Assembly: GCF_039545055.1 (NCBI RefSeq)
Contig: NZ_BAABRP010000011.1
Span: 51,766 to 115,765 of the forward strand
Reading direction: 5' to 3'
Length of the DNA stretch: 64,000 nucleotides
Source of the DNA: Deinococcus carri
GTDB lineage: Bacteria > Deinococcota > Deinococci > Deinococcales > Deinococcaceae
Positions 36,401 through 46,100 of this stretch are shown here, piece by piece. Positions within the stretch are counted from its first letter, which is position 1; each line of letters begins with the position of its first letter. The translations under genes and the position numbers were made by a program. The notes beneath the pieces were generated by a model. The model made no database searches, had not been told where the DNA came from, and saw only the letters and a list, made by a program, of their open reading frames with translations.

Positions 36401-36844
36401 GCCCAGCTTCTGCAGGAGACCGGCGCGAACGCCCGGCAGCTAACCCTGGAACTCACCGAGGCGGTGGTGGTGCAGGAGGCCGACTTCGTGACGGCACAAC
36501 TGCACGCCCTGCGCGAACTCGGCGTCTGTGTGGCCCTGGACGATTTCGGGACGGGCTTTTCCAGCCTCGCGATCCTGGGGCGGCTGCCCATCGACATCCT
36601 GAAAGTCGATCGGGCGTTCGTCCGGCAGGTGCATCAGGAGCCGCGCCGCCAGGCCCTGCTCTCGGCGGTCATGCTGCTCGGCCAGCGCCTGGGCATCACC
36701 GTGGTGGCGGAGGGGGTCGAGGAGCAGCGGGAACTCGACGTCCTGCAGGGCGTCGGCTGCACCCACGTCCAGGGGTACTACTTTGCCCGGCCCCAGCCCG
36801 CCGAGGTGATTCCCCCCCACGGAACGCCGCCCCCGGTCCCCTGA
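33491..36844 (+). CDS. PAS/GAF GGDEF-EAL cyclic-di-GMP protein
   Basis: The 1117-residue protein starts at ATG 33491, behind GAGGTCAGG. It carries PAS (about 10-110), GAF (about 125-290), PAS (about 285-400), GAF (about 410-560), PAS (about 565-690), GGDEF (about 695-850) and EAL (about 865-1105). The cyclase signature reads RLAGDEYGLLLPG, a variant (AGDEY) that may or may not be active. The EAL domain keeps SFEALARW, LDDFGTGFSSLAIL, ILKVDRAFV and EGVEEQ, so phosphodiesterase activity is likely. No membrane segment is seen; it is a soluble sensor. The next gene, 879 residues, is related in plan but not a recent copy. Confidence 0.88.
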   Translation: MRNREPHLLEAMTDGYVAFDRNWQLTYINGAARRLFPSAQSPLGIRVHDLLPEAVRFLERLEPVMWGGGPVAFEAACPTLDRQLSVRAYPTAEGAEVFCQEVTDLRRTQQDALHLLQLTDTLNAASQLEQVIATVLEHLHQEAHGVLVALHDPAREMLDVRYTVDFDEELVRPYREVPVSAHLPLTDTFRTGELRVWPRAACQAQYPELGLDDRTRALVGVPLIASGRILGVLLLSLRQTDTLDTATRGRLTWLAAHCASAIERAQLYEQARRSEGRYRMLLETTHAILWETESDFQSRQPMPSWEAFTGQTYEAYQGLGYLNAVHPEDRERVQADILTGMTAAQPFVMGARLMTASGVYREVVAHAVPVADERGVVQTWTGTMRDVTEERQRQRWEAETGEILVALSRAGDARSVYRVALETVTRLMGTSRALLAGHLQGSGTLRVLAGQEVAPELLGHLRQFVLNPDTGLGTRVAQGGPFWLHDALREGRLPHLLAGNLLEGQGDILMVPLRHQQELTGLLALGFAQGQRPTEDALEHLLWLQPHLAQALQRAQLLYALERSEAQAQAILTALEEGVMLFDMQGQIVSANQTARRLLELDPEQPLETFDLKGHLLDELGRPLAPGTSPSARALNTGQAVKNEVLQLAGCEGQTIWFSVTATPLLEDGGLRGAVVSFTDITEAYTLRKQLEAQAHQDELTGLPNRRTFNQALERLTQGSQQAVLLIDVDQFKLVNDTYGHHMGDALLRVIAQRLTWHLEEHVLVTRLAGDEYGLLLPGVGAAEAARVAQELVALLGQPVSINEIEFHVSVCIGLCVSPQDGQTSTELYQHADLALHEAKRNGPGHWCAYTPSLGLTQLRRVLIERQLRSALQEGRLDVYYQPIVNLVRQEWSSFEALARWQDPDLGWVSPAEFIRVAEEAGLISDLGTVILRRALRQSVAWTAQWGRPVTVSVNVSATQLMRPEFPAHVAQLLQETGANARQLTLELTEAVVVQEADFVTAQLHALRELGVCVALDDFGTGFSSLAILGRLPIDILKVDRAFVRQVHQEPRRQALLSAVMLLGQRLGITVVAEGVEEQRELDVLQGVGCTHVQGYYFARPQPAEVIPPHGTPPPVP

Positions 36845-36970
36845 TACCAGATTGCGTTGATTCCTTGGAATCAACCGAGCGAAGCGAGAAGCAAAAAGTA
36901 CGGGGTTGCGGAGATGGAAGAACATCTGGTGGTTTTCCAGATGTTCTGGAATCAAAGCAATCCCGTATGA
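36843..36970. repeat. 128-bp dispersed element with imperfect terminal inverted repeats
   Basis: The left end TGATACCAGATTGCGTTGAT pairs with the right end ATCAAAGCAATCCCGTATGA with a few mismatches. Inside are GATTCC-TT-GGAATC (36859-36872) and a 9-bp hairpin AACATCTGG/CCAGATGTT (36921-36945). Related copies occur at 48493-48620, 54355-54398, 18449-18475 and, degenerate, 6733-6834. It lies between two GGDEF-EAL genes and has no coding potential. Confidence 0.6.
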
Positions 36971-37151
36971 CTCCCCGGCCCGCTGCCCGGTCAGGGGCGG
37001 TACTGTCCCGGCTGCTGTTGACTGGCCGGGAGAGCCGCCGGCGACGTCAGGAAGATGTAAGACGCCCCGGGCCAGAGTGTGAAACCGGTGGAGAGGAGGG
37101 GTGGCGTTCCCGCTCCTGCTCATGCCAGCGCGCACGCCGTTGGAGTTGCCC

Positions 37152-39791
37152 ATGTCCCCAGCCACATTGCCTTCCCGTGTCCAGGCACGCTTGGCCGCCC
37201 TGTCACGCTACGAGCGCCTGCATACCCCTCCCGAGGAGCCGCTGGAGCGCCTGACGCGCCTGGCCGCCCACACGTTCGGTGTCCCGGTCGCCCTGATCCA
37301 CTCCGCCGCGGACCAGCAGCAGCTCTTCCGGTCCTGGTACGGGCACCCGGCCACTGGCCCGGAAGGGGCCTTCTGCGCCCACGCCCTCCAGGTGGGCGAG
37401 CCGGGTGAGATCGTGGTCGTGCCGGACACCGCCCGCGATCCGCGCTGTGAGGGGTGGCCCCTGCCGGAGTTCCGCTTCTATGCCGGCGTGCCCCTGTGGA
37501 CCCCGGAGGGACGGCCCCTGGGCAGCCTGGGCCTGATGGACCGGCCACCCCGGGCGGATCTCACGGCCCCCGAGCGGCTCCTGCTAATGGATCTCGCGGC
37601 CGTGGTGACGGACGCCTGCACGCAACGTCTGGCCGAGCAGGCCCTGCTGACCGTACAGCACCTGCTGGAAGACGAGCAGCGCCAACTGGACCTGATCCTG
37701 TCCAAGACCCGCACCGTGGTCTGGATCAATGACCTCCAGTCGGGTGCGGTGGAAGTCAAGGCCAATTTCGAGGCGCTGGGCATTCCCCCGACGTTTGCGC
37801 CCACGACGCAGCAGCAACTGATGTCCATCATTCATGCGGAGGACCGCTCCGTGGCCCAGGGCCAGATGCAGCGCATCCTCCAGCAGGGGCAGGACTACGA
37901 GCTGCCTGCCCGCCTGGTGATGCCCGACGGCCGCGAGTTCACGACGCAGACCCGCGCGCACGTGCAGCGGGACGACGCCGGCCAGCCCACCCAGCTGTTC
38001 GGCGTGACCTACGACGTCAGCGCCCAGCAACGGGCGGAGCAGGCGCTGGCCAAGAGTGAGGCGAAGCTGCGCCACATCATCGAACACACCCAGGACGCGA
38101 TCTACATCAAGGACCACACGGGCCGCTACCTGCTGGTCAATCCCGCCGCCGCCGAGATGATGAACAGCACGGTGGAGGCCATCGTGGGCCGCACGGACGG
38201 GGCGTTCGTGGACGAGGCCGAGCGTGTCCGGCTCACCCGGCTCGACCAGCAGGTGATGAGTACGGGCCAGAGCGTGTCCTACGAGTACCCCCTGGTGTTC
38301 GGCGGCGCGCCGCGCATGTTGCTCACCACCAAGTTTCCCTTCGTGGAGCAGGGGCAGGTGCGCGGCATCGTGGGTATCAGCCGGGACATCACCCAGCAGA
38401 AGCAGATGGAACAGGCCCTGCGCGAGACCAACGCCCAGCTCGAAGCCCGGGTCCGCGAGCGCACGCACACCCTCCAGCAGCTCAACCAGCAGTTGCAGCA
38501 CGACGCCTTTCACGACGCCCTGACCGGGCTTCCCAACCGCGCCCTGTACATGGACCGCCTGGAGCACGCCATCCAGCGCAAGCTCAACCGGCACGCCAAC
38601 AACTTCGCGGTGCTGTTCCTGGACTTCGACCGCTTCAAGCTCGTCAACGACAGCCTGGGCCACGCCGCCGGGGACGAACTGCTGCTGGGCATCGCGGCCC
38701 GTCTGCGCGGGGCGACGGCCCCGGCGAACACCGTCGCCCGCCTGGGCGGGGACGAATTCGTGATCCTGCTGGAGGACGTGTCCTCCAGGCAGGACGTCGA
38801 GCGGCGGGTGGAGGCCCTCCTGCAACAGTTCACGGCCCCCTTCATCGTGGCGGGCCAGGAACTGCGCAGCACGGTCAGCATCGGCGTGACGCTGTGCGAG
38901 CAGACGTACACCAGCGCCGAGGATGCCCTGCGGGACGCCGATATCGCCATGTACCGCGCGAAATCAGAACGCCGCGGCGGCTACGCCATCTTCGAGCCGG
39001 CCATGCGGGAGCGCCAGATCGCGTTGATGAACCTGCAACGCGATCTGCGCAAGGCCGTGGAGTACGGGGAACTGCTGGTGCACTACCAGCCTATCGTGGC
39101 GCTGGCCGACCGGTCCGTGCTGGGCTTCGAGGCCCTGGTGCGCTGGCAGCATCCCCGGCACGGCCTGATCTCGCCGGGGGAGTTCATTCCCCTGGCCGAG
39201 GAAAGTGGCCTCATCTGTGAGATCGACCTGTGGGTGCTGCGCGAGGCCTGCCAGCAGGTGGGCACCTGGATGAACGAGCTGGGAACGCCGCTGACCCTGA
39301 ACGTCAACCTCTCCGCCCGGCATTTCGAGCAGCCGGACGTGGTGGGGCAGGTTCAGCATGTCCTCGGGGAAACCGGGTTCCCGGCCCGGCACCTCCGGCT
39401 GGAGATCACCGAACGCCTGCTGGTCAGTGGGTCGAGCGCGAGCCTGGACACCCTGAAACAGCTTCAGGCCCTGGGGATTGGGGTGGTGGTGGACGACTTC
39501 GGCACCGGGTATTCCAGCCTCAGCTACCTGCAACGGCTGCCCCTGGACGGCCTGAAGATCGACCGGTCGTTCATGTCGATGGTGACACAGGAGCCGGAGG
39601 TCCTGCGGACCATCGTGAACCTGGGCCGGCATCTGGAACTGCATGTGGTGGCGGAAGGCATCGAGGAGGAACAGCAGCTGCACCACCTTCAGGAGATGGC
39701 CTGCCAGCTCGGCCAGGGGTACCTGTTCGGCCGGCCGCTGGCTCCCGAGGGGGCCAGGCAGCTGCTGCAAGAGCCTGGCTCCCTGTCCTGA
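37152..39791 (+). CDS. GAF-PAS-PAS GGDEF-EAL cyclic-di-GMP protein
   Basis: I chose ATG 37152 because GGAG lies six bases before it; in-frame GTG 37101 and ATG 37122 lack good sites. The 879 residues contain an N-terminal GAF (about 20-170), two PAS domains (about 190-300 and 305-425), a Gln-rich coiled-coil linker (QLEARVRERTHTLQQLNQQL), GGDEF (about 465-620) and EAL (about 635-875). RLGGDEFVILLED is intact, without an RxxD inhibitory site. EAL motifs GFEALVRW, VDDFGTGYSSLSYL, GLKIDRSFM and AEGIEEE are intact. It may both make and break c-di-GMP. It is separated from the upstream homologue by the dispersed element. Confidence 0.88.
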   Translation: MSPATLPSRVQARLAALSRYERLHTPPEEPLERLTRLAAHTFGVPVALIHSAADQQQLFRSWYGHPATGPEGAFCAHALQVGEPGEIVVVPDTARDPRCEGWPLPEFRFYAGVPLWTPEGRPLGSLGLMDRPPRADLTAPERLLLMDLAAVVTDACTQRLAEQALLTVQHLLEDEQRQLDLILSKTRTVVWINDLQSGAVEVKANFEALGIPPTFAPTTQQQLMSIIHAEDRSVAQGQMQRILQQGQDYELPARLVMPDGREFTTQTRAHVQRDDAGQPTQLFGVTYDVSAQQRAEQALAKSEAKLRHIIEHTQDAIYIKDHTGRYLLVNPAAAEMMNSTVEAIVGRTDGAFVDEAERVRLTRLDQQVMSTGQSVSYEYPLVFGGAPRMLLTTKFPFVEQGQVRGIVGISRDITQQKQMEQALRETNAQLEARVRERTHTLQQLNQQLQHDAFHDALTGLPNRALYMDRLEHAIQRKLNRHANNFAVLFLDFDRFKLVNDSLGHAAGDELLLGIAARLRGATAPANTVARLGGDEFVILLEDVSSRQDVERRVEALLQQFTAPFIVAGQELRSTVSIGVTLCEQTYTSAEDALRDADIAMYRAKSERRGGYAIFEPAMRERQIALMNLQRDLRKAVEYGELLVHYQPIVALADRSVLGFEALVRWQHPRHGLISPGEFIPLAEESGLICEIDLWVLREACQQVGTWMNELGTPLTLNVNLSARHFEQPDVVGQVQHVLGETGFPARHLRLEITERLLVSGSSASLDTLKQLQALGIGVVVDDFGTGYSSLSYLQRLPLDGLKIDRSFMSMVTQEPEVLRTIVNLGRHLELHVVAEGIEEEQQLHHLQEMACQLGQGYLFGRPLAPEGARQLLQEPGSLS

Positions 39792-40127
39792 CCTGCCCTG
39801 CGAACACCGGCGGAGCCTGTGGACAGGAGGAGGCTCCCAGGCCCGGCGTTCCTCCTCTGCCCGCAGGCGAATCAGGGCGTCCACGCTCCGGGGAGCGACC
39901 TGCCAGCCTACCCGCGCTGATAACCCGAGCCGTTTCAGCGCTCGTGGTGGGTGGGGGCAATTTCCTGGGCGGTCTGGACCAGTGCGAATGCCTCCTCGGG
40001 GCTAACCTGGCGAGCGTGGCACCAACGGCAGGGAAGGTTCACGCCGCCTCCAGGGGTAGGCGTTCGCTCCAACTGCGGCTTTGATTTGAAACTGCCGCGG
40101 CTTACGCGCTTAACTTAAGGCACAGTT
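39792..40127. other. Intergenic region with a possible broken small ORF
   Basis: Over 300 bases lie between the GGDEF-EAL gene and the giant CheB-kinase gene. The only coding-like trace is on the minus strand (see 39935-40042). Close to the next start, CTTAACTTAAG (about 40109-40119) is palindromic and may be part of its promoter. Confidence 0.4.
39935..40042 (-). CDS. Possible 35-residue CxxC peptide, perhaps a frameshifted gene
   Basis: A GTG behind GGAGGCGGC opens NLPCRWCHARQVSPEEAFAL and ends PTHHER. The CxxCH pair suggests metal binding. Just past the stop another frame continues with protein-like sequence (ALKRLGLSARVGWQVAPRSV), which would join by a single-base shift. I do not recognise a family; it may be a decayed small gene or chance. 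Confidence 0.25.
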   Translation of the reverse strand: MNLPCRWCHARQVSPEEAFALVQTAQEIAPTHHER

Positions 40128-43100
40128 ATGCCTTCCCACCCCCATTCGACCACCCTGCCCTTCGACGTGCTGGCCCTGGTCACCTCGGCTGGAGGGGTGG
40201 AAGCGGTGTCGGCGGTGCTGGCCGATTTGCCGGCGGGGCTGCCCGCGGCCGTGCTCGTCGGGCAGCACCTGAAAGTAACGAGTGCGCTTGTGGAGATTCT
40301 GAGCCGCCGCAGCCGGTTGCCCGTGCAGTGGGTCGAAAGCGGCACGGTGCTTGAACCGGGTCGCATCTATGTGAGTCCGCCGCACACCATCCTGGAGGTG
40401 CTGCCCGACCGCAGTTGCGCCCTCACGCCGCTGCGGGGCCTGCTGCTGGAAGAACGCCCGCTGGACCGGCTGCTGGCGTCGCTGGCCGACAGCTTCGGTG
40501 CGCGCGTGCTCTCGGTGGTCCTGACCGGCATGGCGCACGACGGCGCGGCGGGCGCACGGGCCGTTCGGGATGCCGGTGGTGCCGTGCTGGTGCAGAGTCC
40601 GGACACGGCGGCCCACGCCGACATGCCGCGCGCCGCGATTGAAGCCGGGGCGGCAGACCTCGTGTTGCCGCTCCAGAACATCGGCCGCACCGCCGCCGAC
40701 CTGCTGGCGGGGGGCCGCTTTCCCCAGCCCCGCAATGAGGCGGAGATACGCGGCGCGCTTTTCGCCGGGAGCGGGCCAGCCCGCGAGGCCCTGCGCGGGG
40801 TGGACTGGGAGGCCACGCCGCTCGGCCCCGTGATGGGGTGGTCGGAGAGCCTGAAAGTCGTGCTCGCCAGCGTGCTGCACTCGCGCTTTCCCACCTGCAT
40901 CTTCTGGGGCGAGGAGTTCGTGCAGCTCTACAACGACGCCTGGGTCTCCGTGCTCGGCCATCTCCACCCCAGGGCGATGGGCCTCCCCGCCTGGGTGAGC
41001 TGGAACGGCCTGTGGGCTTCCCAGGTGGCGACGTACCGGACGGTGCTGGAGATCGGCGAGGCCACCTACGCCGAGAACCAGCCCTTTGAACTGAACCGGC
41101 ACGGCTTTGTCGAGGAGGCGTACTTCACCAGTTCCATGAGTCCTTTGCGGGACGACCGCGGTGCCGTGCGGGGGGTCATCACCGTCGTCAGCGAGACCAC
41201 GGCGCAGGTGCTCTCGGCCCGGCGGATGGCGGCGCTGCGTGCCCTCACGGCGGCGGCAGGCGCACACGATCTGGCCGCCGCCTACGCGAGGGTCGAGGGG
41301 GTGAGCGCCGAGATTCCAGGCGACCTTCCGTTCGCGCTGCTCTATGAGGTGGACGCCGAGGGGCTGTGGGCCACCCGCTGCGCCCACGCCGGAGTGGACG
41401 CCCCAGCGGCCCCGGCCCCGCGCCGCGTGGACCTGCTGAGCGCGAACGCGCCCTGGCCGCTCGGTCAGGCGGTACGGCAACGGTCCACCGTGTACGCGGC
41501 CCCTCACGGTGCCGGACCGGGCGACCTCCGCACGGGAACCCGGGACGAGGCGGTGGGTGGGGCGCTGGTGGTGCCGCTGCGTTCGGGTGAGGGGGACGTG
41601 CGCCACGTGCTGGTGGCGGGCCTGAGTGCCCGCCTCCCGTTCGACGATGCCTACCGCGACTTCATCGAGCTGTTCGCGCAGCAGGCCGGGAGCAACCTGG
41701 CGCAGGCACGGCTGCGCGAGCAGGAGCGCGAGCGGCTGGCGCAACTGGCGGAGCTGGACCGCGCCAGAACCGAATTCTTCTCGAACGTGAGCCACGAGTT
41801 CCGCACGCCGCTCACCATGATCCTCGCCCCGCTGGAGGATGCGCTGACCTTGCCGGAGACGGCAGCCGGGCCGCTGCGGGAAGAACTGGACATGGCCTCG
41901 CGCAACGCGCGTCGCCTGCTCAGCCTGGTGGACACCCTGCTGGACTTCTCCCGGATCGAGGCCGGGCGGCTGCGCCCCGGGCTTGTGCCCACCGACCTCG
42001 CCGCCCTGACGCTGGAGATCGCCCGCCTGTTCCGCCCGGCCATCGAGCGGGCCGGACTGCACTTCGAGGTGGACTGCCCGCCGCTGCCGAGGGCAGTGCC
42101 GGTGGACCCGGCCATGTGGGAGCGCATCGTCTCCAACCTGCTCTCCAATGCCCTCAAGTTCACCTTCGAGGGGACGGTCACGCTGCGGCTGCGCGAGCTG
42201 CCGCAACACGTTCAACTGGACGTCAGCGACACGGGTGTGGGCATCTCGCCGGACGAGCAGCCCCACGTCTTCCGGCGCTTCCACCGGGTGCGCGGCACCC
42301 GGGCGCGCACGGAAGAGGGTGCCGGAATCGGGCTGGCGATGGTCGACGAACTCGTGCGGCTGCACCGCGGGCGCGTAAGGGTGAGCAGCGAACCCGGCCG
42401 CGGCACGACCTTCACCCTCTGGCTGAATGTGACCGATGTGGGTCTGCGGCCCGCCAGCGAGGGTGAGCCGGTGCGCGCCGGGCACCCGCTCGCGGCGCAA
42501 CTGGCGCAGGAGGCAGGCCGCTGGATCGACGCGCCCGCAAAGCCGCCGCAGGGCGTGCTGGAGAGCATGGTCGGTCCGGCGGGCGAAGCCTTGCCCGTGC
42601 ACCAACCGGGTGCCCACGTCCTGGTGGTGGATGACGACGCGGATATGCGCGAGTATCTGGCACGGACGCTGGGGGAGCGCTGGCGGGTGACCCTGGCCGC
42701 GAGCGGCGACGAGGCCCTGGCCCTGGCGCGTCAGGACCCGCCCGACCTGATGCTCGCCGACGTGCTCATGCCGGGACTGGACGGCTTCTCTCTGCTGCGC
42801 GCGTGGCGGGCCGACCGCGAGCTGGGCACCGTCCCCCTCATTCTGCTGACCGCGCGCGTGAACGAGGAAGCGGCGATTGAAGGCATCCTCGCCGGGGCCG
42901 ACGACTACCTCACCAAGCCGTTCTCGTCGCGTGAACTGGTGGCGCGAGTAGGGGCGCAACTGGAGTTGAGTCACGTGCGGCGTCAGGGCGAGCAGGAGGT
43001 GCGCGAGCTGCTGGCCCTGGTGCCGGTGGGGGTGTACGCCTGCGACCGCGAGGGGCGCTTGGGCTACCACAACCGCCGGGCCGCCGAGCTGTGGGGGCAC

Positions 43101-46100
43101 GAGCCGGACCCAGACGACACGACCTGGGCGCTCTGCGGGGGGCCGCGCGTGCTGGACGCCACGGGCGACCCGGTGCGAGCGGACGACTCACCCGTGACCC
43201 GCGTGCTCAGGAGCGGGGAGCCGCTCAGCGACGTGGAGTTGACCCTTGAGCGGGCGGACGGCGCGCGCCTGGAGTTGCTGCTGAACATCCGGCCCCTGCG
43301 CGGCCCCGAGGGCGAGGTGGCGGGCGCGATCTGCGCGTTCCTCGACGTTTCCGCGCGCAAGGAGGCCGAGCGCGAGTTGCAGGCGCTGAACGAGGAACTG
43401 GAGCGGCGCGTGCAGGAACGCACGGCGGCGCTCTCGGCCAGCGAGGCGCGGCTCGCGGCGGAACTGGCGGGGGCCAGGGTGCTTCAGCGGCTCAGCACCA
43501 GCCTCCTCTCGGAGCAGCAACCCCAGGCGCTGCATGGGCAGGTCCTGGCGGCGGCCATGCGGCTCCTGGGAGCGGACGCGGCCAGCATCCAGTTGCTGGA
43601 GCCGGGCGGCGAGCGGATGGTCGTCCTCGCGGCCCGGAACATCCACCCGCAGTCGCAGGAGTACTGGCAGCACGTCGACGCGAGTCCCGCCAGCCCCCGC
43701 GTCCCGTCGTTCCGCCTGGCCGGGCGCGTGCTCGTGGAGGACGTGGAGGCGAGCGCCGAGCTGGCGGGCACGCGGGACCTGGAGGAGTTCCGCCGCTCCG
43801 GCCTGCGGGCCGTCCAGTCCACGCCGCTGGTGTCGCGCTCGGGTCGGCCCATCGGCCTGATCTCGACGCACTGGCGCTCACCGCGCCGCCTGCATGACCT
43901 GGACTTCAACCTCTTTGACGTCCTGGTGCGCCAGCTCGCGGACCTGCTGGAGCGCTCGCAGGCAGAAGAAGCCCTGCGGGCGAGCGAGGAGCGGCAGGCG
44001 TTCCTGCTGGAGCTTTCCGACGCGCTGCGCCCGCTGGCCGACCCGGTCGCCATCCAGGAGACGGCCAGCCGGATGACCGCCGAGCACCTGGATATCGGCC
44101 GGGTCGCCTACTGCGAAATCCGTTACGAGCCGGACATCGTGGTTATCGTCGAGCGTGACTGGCCGAGGCGGGGGATGCCCTCGGTCGCCGCCGGACGCTA
44201 CCGGATGGACGATTTCGGCCCCTTCATGACCAGGGAATTAACCGCTGGCCGCCCGGCCATCGTCGCCGATGCCACGAGCGATCCCCGCATCTCGGGGGCC
44301 GAACGCGAAAATTGGAGTCAGCTCGACATCACGGCCTCCTGTGCGGTCCCCGTGATGAAGGAGGCGCGCTTCGTCGCCTACCTCGTCGCTCAGGACAACC
44401 GTCGCCACGATTGGACAGGTCACGAACTTGCTCTGCTGCGCGAAGTTTCGGAACGCACCTGGGCGGCGGTCGAGCGCGCCCGTGCCGAGGATGCGCTGAG
44501 GGAGAGCGAGGCGAAATACCGCACCCTCTTTGAAACCATGGGCCAGGGCTACTGCGAGCTGGAACTCATCCGGGACGCGGACGGCCGGGCCGTCGATCAG
44601 CTCTACCTGGAGCTGAACCCCGCCTTCGAGCGGCTCTTCGGCATTCCCGTCGCCCAGGCGCGGGGGCACCGGGCGAGCGAGGTGATGCCGGGCCTGGAGC
44701 CGAGCTGGCACGCGGCCTTTGACCGGGTCGCCAGGAGCGGCGTGCCGGAGCGGCTCGAACAGGAGGTCGCCTCCTACGGGCGCTGGTTCGAGGTGTTCAC
44801 CTATCCGCGTGGAGGGGACCGTCTGACCGTCCTTTACGAGGATGTCACCGAGCGCAAGCACGCTGAAGATGTGCTGCGGGCGAGCGAGGAGCGGCAGACC
44901 TTCCTGCTGAGGCTCTCCGACGCGCTGCGCCCGCTCTCCGACCCTATCGAAATTCAGAGCGAGGCCGCCCGCGTGCTCGGGCATCACTTCGGGGCCGGCC
45001 GCGCGGCGTACGCCGAGATCGAGGCCGACAACGTGCACTTCACCGTCCACCGCGACTACACCGACGGCGTGCCGAGCTTCGCCGGCCGCTACCCATTCGA
45101 GGGCTTCGGTGCCCGGTTCTTCGCCGAGCTTCGCACCGGCCGCACCGTCTGCGTGACCGACGCGCCACGCGACCCGAAGTTGAGCGAGGCGGAGCGGACG
45201 GTCTACGCCGCCATCATGGTCCGCGCCGCCGTCGGCGTCCCGCTGATCAAGGGCGGGCGGCTCGCGGCCCTCTTCTTCCTGCATTTCCCCGAGCCGCACG
45301 AGTGGACGCCGGGCGAGGTGGCACTGGTCGAGGAGGTCGCCGAGCGGACGTGGGCGGCGGTGGAGCGCGCCCGCGCGGAAGAAGCCTTACGCACCAGCGA
45401 ACGGCGCACCCACATCCAGAACGAGGCGTTTCAGTCGGCAATGAACGGTGAGCCGCTCGCACGCTCACTGAACACGCTGACCCGGATCGTCAAAGAGCAG
45501 CTGGGAGGCGACGTGCGGACCGCCTTCTATCTCGCCTACCCGGATGGTACTAGCCTGCACGCGATCGACGGTGCGGGCGACATGCCCCAAACGTACACGG
45601 GGCCGCTGGACGGTTTCCCCGTCGGGGACGCGTCGTTCTGCAGCGGATACGCCATCGCCAGCGGGCACCCTGCGCTCACGCCGGACATTCTCGAGGACCC
45701 ACGGTGGCAGCCGTATCTCGGTCTTGCGTCGGCGCACCACTTTCGCTCGGCCAGTTCCTACCCGATCCTGACCGCCGAAGGCAAAGCCGTCGGCAGCTTC
45801 GCGATGTACTTCGCCGGAGTCCATGAGGCTTCGGCGCAGGAATTCGCCGTCGCCGAAGCCATCACGCAGGCCGCCGCCATCATCCTCTCGCGCCACACCG
45901 AAGCTGTCGAGCGCGAGCGTGCTGAGGTGGCGCTGCGCGAGAGCGAGGAGAAATACCGCACCCTCTTCGAGACGATGGACGAGGGATTCGCGCTGTGCGA
46001 GCTTGTGCGCGACGCCGACGGCCACGTGGTGGACTACCGCTACCTCGAGCTGAACTCGGCGCTCGTGCGGCACAGCGGCCTCACGCCCGAGGCGCTCAGG

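Noticed and set aside
40110..43100. Long open frame (996 codons) antisense to the CheB-kinase gene
   Set aside because: It lacks any recognisable domain and has the Arg/His/Gln/Gly-rich composition of an antisense shadow in GC-rich DNA; the plus-strand gene has clear motifs throughout.
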